The notes under the pieces were generated by a model. That model did not search any database and was not told the origin of the DNA. It saw only the letters and a list, made by a program, of their open reading frames with translations. A stretch of 47,169 nt of DNA from Cyanobacteria bacterium CYA (lineage in GTDB: Bacteria > Planctomycetota > Phycisphaerae > Phycisphaerales > UBA1924): assembly GCA_008363215.1 (NCBI GenBank), contig RHKP01000027.1:1-47169 (forward strand). The letters are read 5' to 3'. The position numbers and the translations under genes were made by a program. This document shows, one piece after another, positions 36,064 through 44,942 of this stretch (position 1 is its first letter; every line of letters begins with the position of its first letter).

Positions 36064-36672
36064 TCAGCCATGATGCCGGGCGTCGCGCGCGTCCCATTCC
36101 AGGCGTTGAGAACGCGCCGGAGAGCGTGCGCCGGTGGTGAGCCGCACAAAGCCTCGGCGCGGACCGGGCGCGGCTTGAGGCGGCGACGGAAACAACTCGT
36201 CGATAGCCGCGTGTGTGCCTTCGATGGCCCGCTCCATGCCTTCGACGGTCGTCTCCAGCCCTTCGACGGTCGCGTTCGACCCTTCTTTTGTCCCGTCCAA
36301 CCCTTCGGCAACCCCGCGCGGCCCTTCGACAAGTGCAAAAGAAGGCCCGGATGGGACAAAAGGAGGCCCGCGCAGGGCGGGAGAAGGCCCGAACGAAGCA
36401 GAAGCAGGCCCGACGACGGGCGTTGACCCTTCGACGGTCGTTGTAGACCGATCGACGGTCGTCGTTGACCGATCGACGGTCGTCGTAGACCGATCGACGG
36501 TCGTCGTGGACCGATCGACGGTCGTCGTAGACCGATCGACGGTCGCCGTTGACCGATCGACGGTCGTCGTTGACCGATCGACGGTCGTCGTTGACCGATC
36601 GACGGTCGTCGTTGACCGATCGACGATGGCCGTAGACCGATCGACGACGGCTGTAGACCGAGCGACGGGCAC
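36064..36672 (-). CDS. Doubtful heptad-repeat (coiled-coil) protein spanning the repeat array
   Basis: The minus strand reads 202 residues from ATG 36672. The first half is an almost perfect seven-residue repeat (STTTVDR) from the 21-bp array. The second half stays periodic (GLETTVE, GMERAIE, GTHAAID) and could form a coiled coil. The last 45 residues look random. However, the other two minus frames and one plus frame are also open through the array, because 21 is divisible by three and the unit has no stop. No ribosome binding site stands out. It is probably a by-product of the repeat. Confidence 0.2.
   Translation of the reverse strand: MPVARSTAVVDRSTAIVDRSTTTVDRSTTTVDRSTTTVDRSTATVDRSTTTVDRSTTTVDRSTTTVDRSTTTVDRSTTTVEGSTPVVGPASASFGPSPALRGPPFVPSGPSFALVEGPRGVAEGLDGTKEGSNATVEGLETTVEGMERAIEGTHAAIDELFPSPPQAAPGPRRGFVRLTTGARSPARSQRLEWDARDARHHG
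36219..36424. repeat. Degenerate flank of the 21-bp array
   Basis: The 21-base period of the main array can be followed here in eroded form, for example units starting TTCGACGG near 36240 and 36261. Decay increases with distance from the array. A region of mixed content without clear units follows up to 36424. Confidence 0.6.
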
Positions 36673-36676
36673 CGTC
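36425..36676. repeat. 21-bp tandem repeat array, 12 units
   Basis: Twelve consecutive 21-base units start at 36425, 36446 and so on to 36656. Units 2-9 are nearly identical; the others diverge. Each unit contains the dyad GACCG-ATCGA-CGGTC followed by six bases of the form GTCGTN. Further degenerate units of the same length continue to about 36740. The array is therefore a minisatellite or iteron-like cluster with a palindrome in every unit. Confidence 0.95.
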
Positions 36677-36889
36677 GAGGGGCCTCCGGGAGCCGTCGAG
36701 AGGCCTGCGGGGATCGTCGAGGGGCCTGCGGCCCGGGTGGACCGGGCGATGCCCGCCGCTCACCGCCCACGCCGAAAAGGTGCGTACCCGCCGATGCCGG
36801 AGAAAGGGGAAGTCCCCTTGTTGGGGGGCCTCCCAGTACGCTCCATCCCGAGAGATGCCAGGGCCCATCGAATTGATACAGCCGCCCCG

Positions 36890-36985
36890 CTTCGCCCCAA
36901 CGGGGCGACGGGCTGTAGCCACGGGTGGAGCGGCGGCGCGGCGCCCCCCCCCCCCCCCACGCGGAACCCGTGGAGAGCGTCACGG
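36890..36985. repeat. Left inverted repeat of the TIR-like gene cassette
   Basis: Bases 36890-36932 are the exact reverse complement of 37996-38038 (43 bp). Similarity continues past the poly-C tract into GCGGAACCCGTGG (36961-36973, also at 37966-37978 in reverse). The stop codon of the enclosed gene (36980-36982) lies inside this arm. Confidence 0.9.
36944..36958. repeat. Poly-C tract of 15 bases
   Basis: Fifteen consecutive C bases lie within the left arm of the inverted repeat. The right arm has only CGT at the equivalent place, so the tract accounts for an 11-base length difference. It could be a slippage-expanded tract or a sequencing/assembly artefact. It is outside the coding region, 22 bases beyond the stop codon. 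Confidence 0.85.
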
Positions 36986-37906
36986 TACCAAGAACTCATC
37001 CGCCGGACACTTCAAGCCCGGCCACTTGTGCTCCACGAACATCCAGCCGAGGCGTGTGCCTCGGGCCGAGAATGAGTCGGTCCCCGGCGTCGGGGTTTGG
37101 GCTTGATAGTCGGTCCACAACAACCGCCGAGCAAGCAGCTCTCTGAGCGCGAGTTGATACCTGATCATGGCTTCCGCCTTCTTCGCGTCCGAGGCGGCGT
37201 TGAGGTCATATTGAGGGGGATCGAGAAACGCGCGAACCCCCACATCCTCGTGCAAAGAGGTTGCGATCGGAGTCCCATTCGGATTCCGAAATAATGTCCC
37301 GGTGCGGCAACGCCCATACCAGTTCATGAGCCAGACCGCATCGCGGGAGAGTTCACGCGACAGGTGCGTCAGGTAGCCCGTGCGGCGGACCTCGAAGTCC
37401 TCGGCCGCCTTGACCATGGCTTTGGCGATCTCGCCAACTCCGTTATTCGGAGAGTAAGTGATGATTGCGTTGCCCTTGATGTTGAAGTGAAGTTCGCTCG
37501 GATCGCCCTGGGTGATGAGGATGATGTGGGCTGTCGGCTTGAGCGCGAGCGCTGCCCCGACTTCCAGCATGACGCCGTCGTTCGCGAAACTCAGGTCGGC
37601 GACGACCAGGTGGGCGTGCAGGATCGCCTTCGCGATCTCGCCACCGATATCCCTTGCGGTTTGCGGCTGGTCGTCGATCCGCCGCGGGGTATCAAAGCGC
37701 CGCATGTCACAGTCGCCCTGGGAACCGCCGAGCAACGTATTCGCCTCGGTCGCCGCCGCCTGGATCACGTCCCGATAGATGTCGTTCGCCCGGTAGCTGA
37801 ACCGATCGCGGAACGGCATCGCGACGAACACGCGGTACTTCTGGGCGGTCAGTTGCTCCGCGAACGCATCGTCACGGTATCGTGAATACACCAGATCGGG
37901 GTCCAT
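36980..37906 (-). CDS. TIR-like / nucleoside 2-deoxyribosyltransferase-like protein
   Basis: A 308-residue soluble protein. Residues of about 22-160 form a Rossmann-like domain with the pattern of nucleoside 2-deoxyribosyltransferase and TIR-like enzymes: strand YRVFVAMPF, then a helix IYRDVIQAAATEA, then AILHAHLVVADLS and NDGVMLEVGAALALKP. Glu115 matches the catalytic glutamate position of such enzymes. This family cleaves N-glycosidic bonds of nucleosides or NAD. Residues of about 165-308 are a separate charged helical domain I do not recognise; it could be a sensor or binding part. It stands alone on the minus strand between inverted repeats, with a different strand from both neighbours, as expected of a mobile or defence gene. 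Function is inferred only from the fold. Confidence 0.65.
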   Translation of the reverse strand: MDPDLVYSRYRDDAFAEQLTAQKYRVFVAMPFRDRFSYRANDIYRDVIQAAATEANTLLGGSQGDCDMRRFDTPRRIDDQPQTARDIGGEIAKAILHAHLVVADLSFANDGVMLEVGAALALKPTAHIILITQGDPSELHFNIKGNAIITYSPNNGVGEIAKAMVKAAEDFEVRRTGYLTHLSRELSRDAVWLMNWYGRCRTGTLFRNPNGTPIATSLHEDVGVRAFLDPPQYDLNAASDAKKAEAMIRYQLALRELLARRLLWTDYQAQTPTPGTDSFSARGTRLGWMFVEHKWPGLKCPADEFLVP

Positions 37907-37953
37907 GAGCCGATTCTACGGCGCTCCTCCGCCCCTCCGGGGCGGCCGCGATC

Positions 37954-38038
37954 CCGTCACGACCCCCACGGGTTCCGCGACGCGCCGAGCCGCGTCGCTC
38001 CACCCGTGGCTACAGCCCGTCGCCCCGTTGGGGCGAAG
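37954..38038. repeat. Right inverted repeat of the TIR-like gene cassette
   Basis: Reverse complement of the left arm; 37996-38038 is identical over 43 bases, and the outer part (37954-37995) is similar with small gaps. It lies 47 bases upstream of the TIR-like gene start. The stem CGCCCCGTTGGGGCG in it is itself a short palindrome. Confidence 0.9.
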
Positions 38039-38177
38039 TGCCGCAGGTCGCGGAGTTCGGCGGCGTGCGCCGCGCGCTCCGTGACACCACAGCTCCCCAG
38101 CCTGACGATCCGGCGTATATTGTGGATGCGGCCGCTGGTTCCCCCGGCGGTGCGCGCCGCCGGATGAAAGGCTCCCC

Positions 38178-39326
38178 ATGCCGACCCCAGGCTCGGAAAA
38201 GACCCGCTCGATCGTCCTGGGCGTGATCGCGTCGGGGCTGGTGGCGGCGTCAATCGCCGTGGGGTCGCGCAATCTGGCGCACTTCGATGCCGCGCTGGTG
38301 GGGTACACCTTCGCGACGCTCTTTGCGGTCTTTGCGATCGTGTACCGCTACTCAATGTGGCTGCAGCGCCCGCCCACGGCGATGTACTGGCGGCGCGGGT
38401 GGCAGGTCTTCCTGTCGCGCGATCGGCTGCTGGGCAACCTCGCGGCGTGGCCGAAACGGGTTCTCGGGGTGTTCGCGCTCAACAACTTCATCTTCCGCCG
38501 CAGCCGGCCGCGCTGGGCGGCGCATTGGCTCATCATGTGGGGGTGTGTGGTGGCCGCGGCGATCACCTTCCCGCTGGTCTTCGGGTGGATCCACTTCCAG
38601 ACCCCCCCATCCACCGGCGGAGGGGGCGGCGACGATTTCGAGCGCTACCGGGTATTCATCTTCGGGTTCCCCACGTTCAGTTTCCGCATCGGCAGCCTCC
38701 TGGGCGGGATGATCTTCCACGGGCTGGTGTGGGCCTCGTTCCTGGTGATCGCGGGCGTGATGATCGCGATGCGCCGGCGCATGAAAGACCACGGCGCAGG
38801 CGCCGTGCAGCAGTTCGCCGAGGACTTCCTGCCCCTGATCCTCCTGTTCGCGGTGAGCATCACGGGGCTGATGCTGACGGCCAGTTACACGTGGATGCGC
38901 GGGTACGCCTACGACTTCCTGGCAATCATTCACGCCGCCTGCGTGATCTTTACGCTCCTGTGGCTGCCCTTCGGCAAGTTCTTCCACATCTTCCAGAGGC
39001 CGGCGCAGATCGGCGTGGCGTTCTACAAGGATGCGGGCCGGACTGGAGATCAGGCGGTGTGCCGGAACTGCGAGCAGCCGTTCGCCTCGAAGATGCACGT
39101 CGAGGATCTCATCGAGGTCGAGCGGGCGCTGGGGTATTCGTACGAGATTCCGAATCATTCCTGCGGGCACTACCAGCACATCTGCCCTCGCTGCCGGCGT
39201 CTGATCATGGCGCTGGCGCAGGGCAGGCTGTGGCAGGCGGGGCGCGGGCGCGAGGTCACGGCGCGCCCCGGGATTGTCGACGTTGCTGCGATCATGGATG
39301 CTGAACCCGCGCCGGCCCAGCGGTAG
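38178..39326 (+). CDS. Six-helix cytochrome-b-like membrane protein with Cys-rich tail
   Basis: A 382-residue inner-membrane protein with six predicted helices at about 12-30, 38-60, 114-138, 172-196, 216-238 and 244-266. Histidines lie in or at the ends of the helices: His116, His181, His252 and His270. The arrangement resembles NarI/HdrE-type b-haem quinone oxidoreductases. The C-terminal 110 residues are cytosolic or periplasmic and contain two CxxC pairs (Cys295/298, Cys336/339) and Cys329-Gly-His331, a likely zinc or Fe-S site. It begins the Mo-enzyme operon; TATATT at about 38119 could be a -10 box. It probably exchanges electrons with quinones. Haem binding is inferred from histidine placement. 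Confidence 0.65.
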   Translation: MPTPGSEKTRSIVLGVIASGLVAASIAVGSRNLAHFDAALVGYTFATLFAVFAIVYRYSMWLQRPPTAMYWRRGWQVFLSRDRLLGNLAAWPKRVLGVFALNNFIFRRSRPRWAAHWLIMWGCVVAAAITFPLVFGWIHFQTPPSTGGGGGDDFERYRVFIFGFPTFSFRIGSLLGGMIFHGLVWASFLVIAGVMIAMRRRMKDHGAGAVQQFAEDFLPLILLFAVSITGLMLTASYTWMRGYAYDFLAIIHAACVIFTLLWLPFGKFFHIFQRPAQIGVAFYKDAGRTGDQAVCRNCEQPFASKMHVEDLIEVERALGYSYEIPNHSCGHYQHICPRCRRLIMALAQGRLWQAGRGREVTARPGIVDVAAIMDAEPAPAQR

Positions 39327-39341
39327 AAGAGAAGGACACGC

Positions 39342-41612
39342 ATGAGCATTCCTCCGGCCAACCTGCTCCCCGTGCTCGACCGCTTCGGGCCGCATGTGAA
39401 CCGTGCCAGCCCGGCGCGGCTGGCCACCGATGCCGAGCCCGACCGGCTGGTCAAGACCCATTGCTGTTTCTGCGGCCAGCAGTGCGGAATTCAACTGAAG
39501 GTCAAGGACAATGTCGTCATCGGCTTTGAGCCGTGGTACGACTTTCCCTTCAACCGCGGCATGCTGTGCCCCAAAGGGGTCAAGCGCTACCTGCAGGGCG
39601 CGCACCCCGACCGGCTGTTGACGGCCTTCAAGCGCGATCCAAGCGCCCCCGAAGGCTTCAGCCCGATGGGCTATCGCGAGGCCATCGAGCGCGTGGCCGG
39701 TGAGATTGCCCGCATCCAGAACGAACACGGGCACGCCGCGATGGGCGTGCTCAGCGGCGCGAGCCTGACGGTGGAGAAGGCGTACCTGATGGGCAAGTTC
39801 GCCCGGGTATGCCTCAAGACGCCGTACATCGACTACAACGGACGGCTGTGCATGGTCAGCGCCGGCGCGGGGAACAAAAAGGCGTTCGGCATCGACCGGG
39901 CCGCGAATCCGTGGAGCGACATCCCCAAGGCCGAACTTGTGTGGATCAGCGGGGCCAACGTCGCAGAGTGTGCTCCGATCACAACCGAGTATGTCTGGCA
40001 GGCCCGCGAGAATGGGGCGCGGATCATCGTCGTCGATCCGCGGATCACGCCGCTGGCGCGCACATGCGACCTGTTCCTGCCCATCAAGCCCGGGCGCGAC
40101 ATCGCGCTGTTCAACGGCGTGCTGCACCTGATGATCGAGAAGGGATGGACCGACCGGCCCTTCATCGAAAACTTCACCGTCGGGTTCGACAAGGTCGCCG
40201 AGCACGTCGCGTCGTGGAACCCCGCGAAGACCGCCGAGGTCACGGGCATCCCCGAGCGCCTGATCCGCCAGGCCGCCGAGTGGTGGGGCACGGCCAAGTC
40301 CAGCTTCCTCATGCACGCCCGCGGTATCGAGCACCACTCGCACGGCGTGCAGAACGTGCTGGGGGCGATCAACATCGTCCTGGCGTCGGGGCGCATCGGA
40401 CGCGAGGGGTGCGGGTACGGTACGATCACAGGGCAGGCCAACGGCCAGGGCGGGCGCGAGCACGGGCAGAAGTGCGACCAGTTGCCGGGCATGCGCGACA
40501 TCGCCAACCCCGAGCACCGCGCGCACATCGCCAGGATCTGGAACATCGCCGAGCCCGACATGCCCGGTGCGGGCGTCGATTGCTACGAGATGTTCCGCAA
40601 GATCGACGCGGGCGAGATCAAGGGTCTACTCTCGATCTGCTTCAACCCGATGGTCTCGCTCCCGGATAACTCGTTCATCGCCCGCGCGCTGGGCAAACTC
40701 GAGTTCTACGTCGCCATCGACTTCTTCATGAACGAGACGGCCCGGCACGCCGACATCGTGCTGCCCGGCTCGCTCCAGGAAGAGGATGAGGGCATCGTCA
40801 CGCAGATCGAGGGCAAGGTCATCAAAATCAACAAGGCCGTCGAGTGTCCCGGCGAGGCGCGGCAGGACTGGAAGATCATCCAGGACATCGCCGCTGCTCT
40901 GGGCCGGCCGGCGGGGTTCACGTTCACGGAGCCGCGCGAGATTCTCGACGAACTCCGCACCGCCAGCAAGGGCGGCATCGCCGACTACTCGGGCATCACC
41001 TACGAGAAGATCGAGAAGCAATACGGCGTCTGCTGGCCGTGCTACTCCGAATCGCCCGACGGGAAGCCGATCGACCACGCCGGCACGCCGCGGCTGTTCG
41101 AGCCCGGATCGTGGAACCCGGTCGCCAAGGGGGCAGGTCCGTACTACTTCCCCGACGGCAAGGCCCGCTTCAACGTCGCCCCGTACACGCCGCCGACGGA
41201 GGATGTGGACGCGGAGTACCCGCTCATCCTCACCACCGGGCGCGTGGTCAGCCAGTTCCTCTCAGGCACGCAGACGCGGCGCATCGGCCCGCTGGTGGAC
41301 CAGTACCCCGAGCCACGGATCGAACTGCATCCGCGCCTGGCCGAGACGCTGGGCATCAAGGACGGCGACTGGGTCACGGCCGAGTCTCGGCGCGGCGACT
41401 GCACGCTGCGGGCCATGGTCGTGACGACGATCCGCCCGGACACGATCTTCATCCCCTACCACTGGCCCGGGCGCAAGAGCGCGAATCAACTGACGATCTC
41501 GGCCCAGGACCCGATCTCGAAGATCCCGGAGTACAAGGTGTGCGCCGCGCGGCTGCGCAAGGCCGAGGCGCCGCCGGAGTGGGCGGGGAAACTGGAGCCG
41601 CAGCAGGGGTGA
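39342..41612 (+). CDS. Molybdopterin oxidoreductase, NasA/NapA (nitrate reductase)-like
   Basis: A 756-residue catalytic subunit of the DMSO-reductase superfamily with a bis-MGD molybdenum cofactor. The [4Fe-4S] cluster is bound by Cys41, Cys44, Cys48 and Cys76 (C-x2-C-x3-C-x27-C). Cys170 in [10 protein letters not shown] is at the place of the Mo-ligating cysteine of NapA/Nas[13 protein letters not shown] followed by LPGMRD is similar to assimilatory nitrate reductases. Formate dehydrogenase is less likely since the Cys/Sec context differs. No twin-arginine signal is present, so it acts in the cytoplasm. It starts 15 bases after the membrane subunit with GAAGGA upstream. No NirA/NasD nitrite reductase is in the window. 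Confidence 0.85.
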   Translation: MSIPPANLLPVLDRFGPHVNRASPARLATDAEPDRLVKTHCCFCGQQCGIQLKVKDNVVIGFEPWYDFPFNRGMLCPKGVKRYLQGAHPDRLLTAFKRDPSAPEGFSPMGYREAIERVAGEIARIQNEHGHAAMGVLSGASLTVEKAYLMGKFARVCLKTPYIDYNGRLCMVSAGAGNKKAFGIDRAANPWSDIPKAELVWISGANVAECAPITTEYVWQARENGARIIVVDPRITPLARTCDLFLPIKPGRDIALFNGVLHLMIEKGWTDRPFIENFTVGFDKVAEHVASWNPAKTAEVTGIPERLIRQAAEWWGTAKSSFLMHARGIEHHSHGVQNVLGAINIVLASGRIGREGCGYGTITGQANGQGGREHGQKCDQLPGMRDIANPEHRAHIARIWNIAEPDMPGAGVDCYEMFRKIDAGEIKGLLSICFNPMVSLPDNSFIARALGKLEFYVAIDFFMNETARHADIVLPGSLQEEDEGIVTQIEGKVIKINKAVECPGEARQDWKIIQDIAAALGRPAGFTFTEPREILDELRTASKGGIADYSGITYEKIEKQYGVCWPCYSESPDGKPIDHAGTPRLFEPGSWNPVAKGAGPYYFPDGKARFNVAPYTPPTEDVDAEYPLILTTGRVVSQFLSGTQTRRIGPLVDQYPEPRIELHPRLAETLGIKDGDWVTAESRRGDCTLRAMVVTTIRPDTIFIPYHWPGRKSANQLTISAQDPISKIPEYKVCAARLRKAEAPPEWAGKLEPQQG

Positions 41613-41636
41613 CCCCCCGACCGCAAGGAGTGCACC

Positions 41637-42119
41637 ATGAAGCCGCGCGTCAAGTACCATGAGCAGTCGCCGGAGGCCGTGCGGGCCATGCTCGGCCTGG
41701 AGAACTACGTGCGCCGGTGCGGGCTGGAGCACAGCCTTCTGGAACTGGTCAAGACGAGAGCCTCGCAGATCAACGGGTGCGCGTATTGCCTGGACATGCA
41801 CACGAAGGACGCCCGGGCCGCGGGCGAGAGCGAGCAGCGTCTCTATGCGCTGTCGGCCTGGCGTGAGGCGCCGTTCTACACCGAGCGTGAGCGGGCCGCC
41901 CTGGCCTGGACCGAGGGAATCACGCTGATCCACGCCGACGGCGTGCCGGACTCGCTGTACGAGTCGGCCCGCGCGCACTTCTCGGAGAAGGAACTCGTCG
42001 ACCTCACGTTGGCCGTCGTCGCGATCAACGGGTGGAACCGCCTGGCTGTCGCGTTCCGGGCCGTGGCGGGGACGTACCAGCCCCGGGCGCCGGCCGCGGA
42101 GGAACTGCCTACCACCTGA
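41637..42119 (+). CDS. AhpD-like carboxymuconolactone decarboxylase family protein
   Basis: A 160-residue protein of the AhpD fold. The redox-active CAYC motif is Cys48/Cys51, followed by His55 in CLDMH; an [13 protein letters not shown] helix precedes it. AhpD-type proteins act as thiol peroxidase partners or lipoate-linked disulfide reductases. Single-domain forms are widespread, with unknown substrates. AAGGAG lies seven bases before the ATG. It lies between the Mo-subunit and ferredoxin genes, within an otherwise electron-transfer operon. Possible jobs are peroxide or nitrosative-stress removal linked to the Mo enzyme, but this is inference. Confidence 0.88.
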   Translation: MKPRVKYHEQSPEAVRAMLGLENYVRRCGLEHSLLELVKTRASQINGCAYCLDMHTKDARAAGESEQRLYALSAWREAPFYTERERAALAWTEGITLIHADGVPDSLYESARAHFSEKELVDLTLAVVAINGWNRLAVAFRAVAGTYQPRAPAAEELPTT

Positions 42120-42166
42120 CACGCGTCCGATGCCTCGGGATCACCCGTCACGCAGAGAAAGCAGCG

Positions 42167-42805
42167 ATGCCCGTTCCCAGCCACCTCAACTTCTACATCG
42201 ACGCCTCCCGCTGCATCGGGTGCCAGTCGTGCGTGCAGGCGTGCACCGAGTGCGACACGCACAAGGGGCACTCGATGATCCACCTCGAGACGGTGGACCG
42301 GGCCCACTCCACGCAGACCATCCCCGTCATCTGCATGCACTGCGACTCACCGACGTGTGCGGAGGTCTGCCCGGCCGACGCGATCAAGCGCACGCCCGAC
42401 GGCGTGGTGCAGTCGGCCCGCAAGCCGCGCTGCATCGCGTGCAGCAACTGCGTGCTGGCCTGCCCCTTCGGCGTGCCCAAGATGCAGGTCGAGTTCGAAC
42501 TGATGATGAAGTGCGACATGTGCTACGACCGCTCGTCGGTCGGCCTGAAGCCCATGTGCGCCAGCGTGTGCCCGAGCCAGGCGCTCTTCTTCGGCACACG
42601 CGAGGAGATCGAAGCGGCGCGGCCGCGGTCGGCCCCCATCGACCGCTTCCAGTTCGGCAACCAGACGATCACGACGCGCGTGAAGATGATGGTGCCGCGG
42701 AGCGTAGCGGGAACCAGGCCCGAGCATATTGATGTCACGGCCTCGCTGGACCCGAGCCCGCCGGCGCGGAACATTTCCCTTGGCGTGCTCAACGGTGCGC
42801 GGTGA
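42167..42805 (+). CDS. Four-cluster [4Fe-4S] ferredoxin subunit (DmsB/NrfC-like)
   Basis: A 212-residue iron-sulfur protein with 16 cysteines for four [4Fe-4S] clusters: Cys16/19/22/26, Cys56/59/64/68, Cys89/92/95/99 and Cys116/119/131/135. This is the arrangement of DmsB, PsrB and NrfC electron-transfer subunits of Mo-enzyme complexes. There is no Tat signal or membrane helix, which agrees with a cytoplasmic Mo subunit. It should pass electrons between the membrane subunit and the molybdopterin enzyme. A weak AGAGAAAG precedes ATG 42167. Confidence 0.9.
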   Translation: MPVPSHLNFYIDASRCIGCQSCVQACTECDTHKGHSMIHLETVDRAHSTQTIPVICMHCDSPTCAEVCPADAIKRTPDGVVQSARKPRCIACSNCVLACPFGVPKMQVEFELMMKCDMCYDRSSVGLKPMCASVCPSQALFFGTREEIEAARPRSAPIDRFQFGNQTITTRVKMMVPRSVAGTRPEHIDVTASLDPSPPARNISLGVLNGAR

Positions 42806-42840
42806 GCGCGTGCCGGCGTTTTGGCGCTTTGGAGATCAGC

Positions 42841-43383
42841 ATGGCGAGCGACCAACCCTTTCGAGTCCTGACCCCCGACGGGCGAGCGCCCGAGGAGCAG
42901 CCGGCGTGGCGGCGCGACTTCCCGATCGACACCGGCGAGGATGCCTACGTCGCCCGGCGCGACTTCACCAAGTTCATGGTGCTCATCAGCGGATCGTTCG
43001 TTGCGGGCCAGGCGTGGATCGCGCTCAAGACGCTGGGCGGGAATGGTGACGCGTCCGGTCCTCGCGCCATCGCCCGAGTGGATGAGATCGCCGTCGGTCA
43101 GGCGGCGGTGTTCAACTACCCCGGCGAGCATGACTCGTGTCTCTTGGTGCGGGCCGGGGAGCACGAGTTCCTGGCGTACAGCAACAAGTGCTCCCACCTT
43201 TCGTGCCCGGTGACGCCCGACGTGAAGGCAGGCAAGTTGAACTGTCCGTGCCACCACGGGTTCTTTGACCTGGCCACCGGCCGCCCGCTGGCCGGGCCGC
43301 CGCGGCGGCCGCTGCCGCGCATCGTGCTGGAAGTGCGCGAAGGTACGGTCTACGCCACGGGCGTGGAAGAGAGGATGGCATGA
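42841..43383 (+). CDS. Tat-anchored Rieske [2Fe-2S] protein
   Basis: A 180-residue protein. ARRDFTKF at residues 38-45 is a twin-arginine motif followed by one hydrophobic helix (46-65), as in the Rieske proteins of bc complexes. The cluster is bound by Cys117/His119 and Cys135/His138. Cys122 and Cys137 are placed to form the stabilising disulfide found in high-potential bc-type Rieske proteins. The globular domain should face the periplasm. No bc-type cytochrome b or cytochrome c1 gene is adjacent. ATG 42841 has GGAGA six bases upstream. It overlaps the next gene. Confidence 0.9.
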   Translation: MASDQPFRVLTPDGRAPEEQPAWRRDFPIDTGEDAYVARRDFTKFMVLISGSFVAGQAWIALKTLGGNGDASGPRAIARVDEIAVGQAAVFNYPGEHDSCLLVRAGEHEFLAYSNKCSHLSCPVTPDVKAGKLNCPCHHGFFDLATGRPLAGPPRRPLPRIVLEVREGTVYATGVEERMA

Positions 43384-43679
43384 GCCGCTCGCCCACGCCA
43401 CCGCTGCCGCCGGGGCGCACGGCGTCCGAGGGCGCGCCGGGCACGCCCGCGTCGCGGGCGCGGGCCGACCGCCAGGCTCGCATGGGCGTGGTGTCGGGGA
43501 TCCTCACGATCGTCCTCATCCTCGGGTTGATGCAACTCTGGCTGCTGACGGCGACGATGAACGCCTTTCTGGGCGGAGATCACGCAGTGGCGTGGCCGGC
43601 GCTGGGGGCGAGCCTGGTGTGCCTGCTGCTCAACCTCGGTCTGCTGCGGTACCTCTACATCCTGGAACGGCCGCGATGA
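43380..43679 (+). CDS. Small two-helix membrane protein
   Basis: A 99-residue protein with a proline/arginine-rich N-terminus and two membrane helices at about 37-60 and 70-95 ([20 protein letters not shown] and the segment ending [13 protein letters not shown]). I do not recognise a family with certainty. The ATG overlaps the Rieske stop, and its own stop overlaps the next ATG (ATGA on both sides), which strongly suggests translation in fixed ratio with these partners. A structural subunit of the redox complex is likely. Confidence 0.75.
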   Translation: MSRSPTPPLPPGRTASEGAPGTPASRARADRQARMGVVSGILTIVLILGLMQLWLLTATMNAFLGGDHAVAWPALGASLVCLLLNLGLLRYLYILERPR

Positions 43680-44851
43680 GCAGCGGCCAGGGCCCGGCAT
43701 CGACGCCGCAACCCCCGGCGCCGCCATCGCGAGGGATTCCGGGCACGCTCGATCGCGCCGCGGCGAACCTGCTGCCGGCGTACTTCTCGCTGGTCATGGC
43801 GACCGGGATCGTCTCGCTGGCGGCGTGGATCGTGGGCGCAGAGGGCACGGGCAGGGGGGGATTCGCGGCCGTAGCACGCGGGATGGTCTACCTCAACGCC
43901 GTGTTCTTCGCGGCCCTGTGGGCACTGACGTTCCTGCGCCTCGCGCGGCACCGCGCACGCCTGCTCGCCGATGTGAGCGACCACAACCGCGGCGTGGGGT
44001 TCTTCACGGCGGTGCCCGCGGCGTGCGTGCTGGGGACGCAGACGCTAGTGATCGGGGGCCGACCCGGCGCAGCGTGGGCGCTGTGGAGCCTGGGCGCGGG
44101 GCTGTGGGTGCTGGTGACCTACAGCGTGTTCACCGCGCTGACGGTCAAGGTCGTCAAGCCGGCGCTGGCCGACGGGCTCAGCGGCGGGTGGCTGGTGTCG
44201 ATCGTGGCGACACAGTCGGTGTCAGTCCTGGCAGCGCAACTCGCGGCCGGCGGGACGGGGGGCGGTGCACAAGGGGGCGGGGAGGCGCTCCACGACGCGA
44301 TGCTCTTTGTCGCGCTGGTGATGTGGCTGGGCGGGGCGATGCTCTACGTGTGGATCATTTCGCTGATCTTCTACCGCTATACGTTCTTCCCCTTCAAGCC
44401 CTCGGACCTCTCGCCGCCGTACTGGATCAACATGGGCGCGATGGCGATCTCGACGCTGGCAGGGGCGACTCTGTTGCTCTCCGGAAAGAACAGCCCGCTC
44501 ATCGTCGAACTGACGCCGTTCATCAAGGGGGCGACGCTGCTCTTTTGGGCTACCGCAACCTGGTGGATCCCGATGCTCATCATCCTGGGCGTGTGGCGGC
44601 ACCTCGTCAGAAAGTTCCCGCTGCGTTACGACCCGCTGTACTGGGGGGCGGTCTTCCCGCTGGGGATGTACGCGGTGGCAACGGCGCGGATGGCCGAGGC
44701 GATGGACCTGCCGTTCCTGCACGCGCTGCCGCAGGTGTTCCTGTACGCGGCCCTGGGCGCGTGGACGCTGGCGCTGGTGGGGCTGGCACACCGGCTGGTG
44801 AGGGGAAACGGGACGCCGCCGTCGGTAATCGCCGGGCCGGCCCGCGTCTGA
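43676..44851 (+). CDS. TDT/SLAC1-family (TehA-like) anion transporter
   Basis: A 391-residue inner-membrane protein with about ten helices. It opens with [20 protein letters not shown], the first-helix signature of the tellurite-resistance/dicarboxylate transporter family that includes TehA, Mae1 and the plant anion channel SLAC1. Members conduct monovalent anions or dicarboxylates. In a nitrate-reductase-like operon, nitrate or nitrite exchange is the natural guess but is unproven. The ATG overlaps the previous stop. It ends the operon, 91 bases before the SDR gene. Confidence 0.85.
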   Translation: MSSGQGPASTPQPPAPPSRGIPGTLDRAAANLLPAYFSLVMATGIVSLAAWIVGAEGTGRGGFAAVARGMVYLNAVFFAALWALTFLRLARHRARLLADVSDHNRGVGFFTAVPAACVLGTQTLVIGGRPGAAWALWSLGAGLWVLVTYSVFTALTVKVVKPALADGLSGGWLVSIVATQSVSVLAAQLAAGGTGGGAQGGGEALHDAMLFVALVMWLGGAMLYVWIISLIFYRYTFFPFKPSDLSPPYWINMGAMAISTLAGATLLLSGKNSPLIVELTPFIKGATLLFWATATWWIPMLIILGVWRHLVRKFPLRYDPLYWGAVFPLGMYAVATARMAEAMDLPFLHALPQVFLYAALGAWTLALVGLAHRLVRGNGTPPSVIAGPARV

Positions 44852-44942
44852 CCCGCTCACCCGGATTGAATACCTTATCCTTTCCCGGGCGGTGGCCCAG
44901 CGTGGTCGCCCGCCCGCATCACCCATCGAACGGAGATCATTC

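Noticed and set aside
36425..36676. CRISPR array
   Set aside because: Units are contiguous 21-mers without unique spacers, and there are no cas genes in the window.
36215..37075. Plus-strand frame of 286 codons through the 21-bp array
   Set aside because: It exists because the repeat unit has no stop in this frame. It ends by running through the poly-C tract and antisense to the TIR-like gene.
38352..40526. Minus-strand frame of 724 codons opposite the Mo-enzyme genes
   Set aside because: The plus strand has overlapping operon structure, ribosome binding sites and cysteine motifs; the reverse frame is Arg/His/Pro rich without motifs.
38178..44851. Formate dehydrogenase operon
   Set aside because: The Mo-ligand region ([10 protein letters not shown]) and the [12 protein letters not shown] segment resemble nitrate reductases; no FdhD/FdhE accessory gene is present. 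It is not fully excluded.
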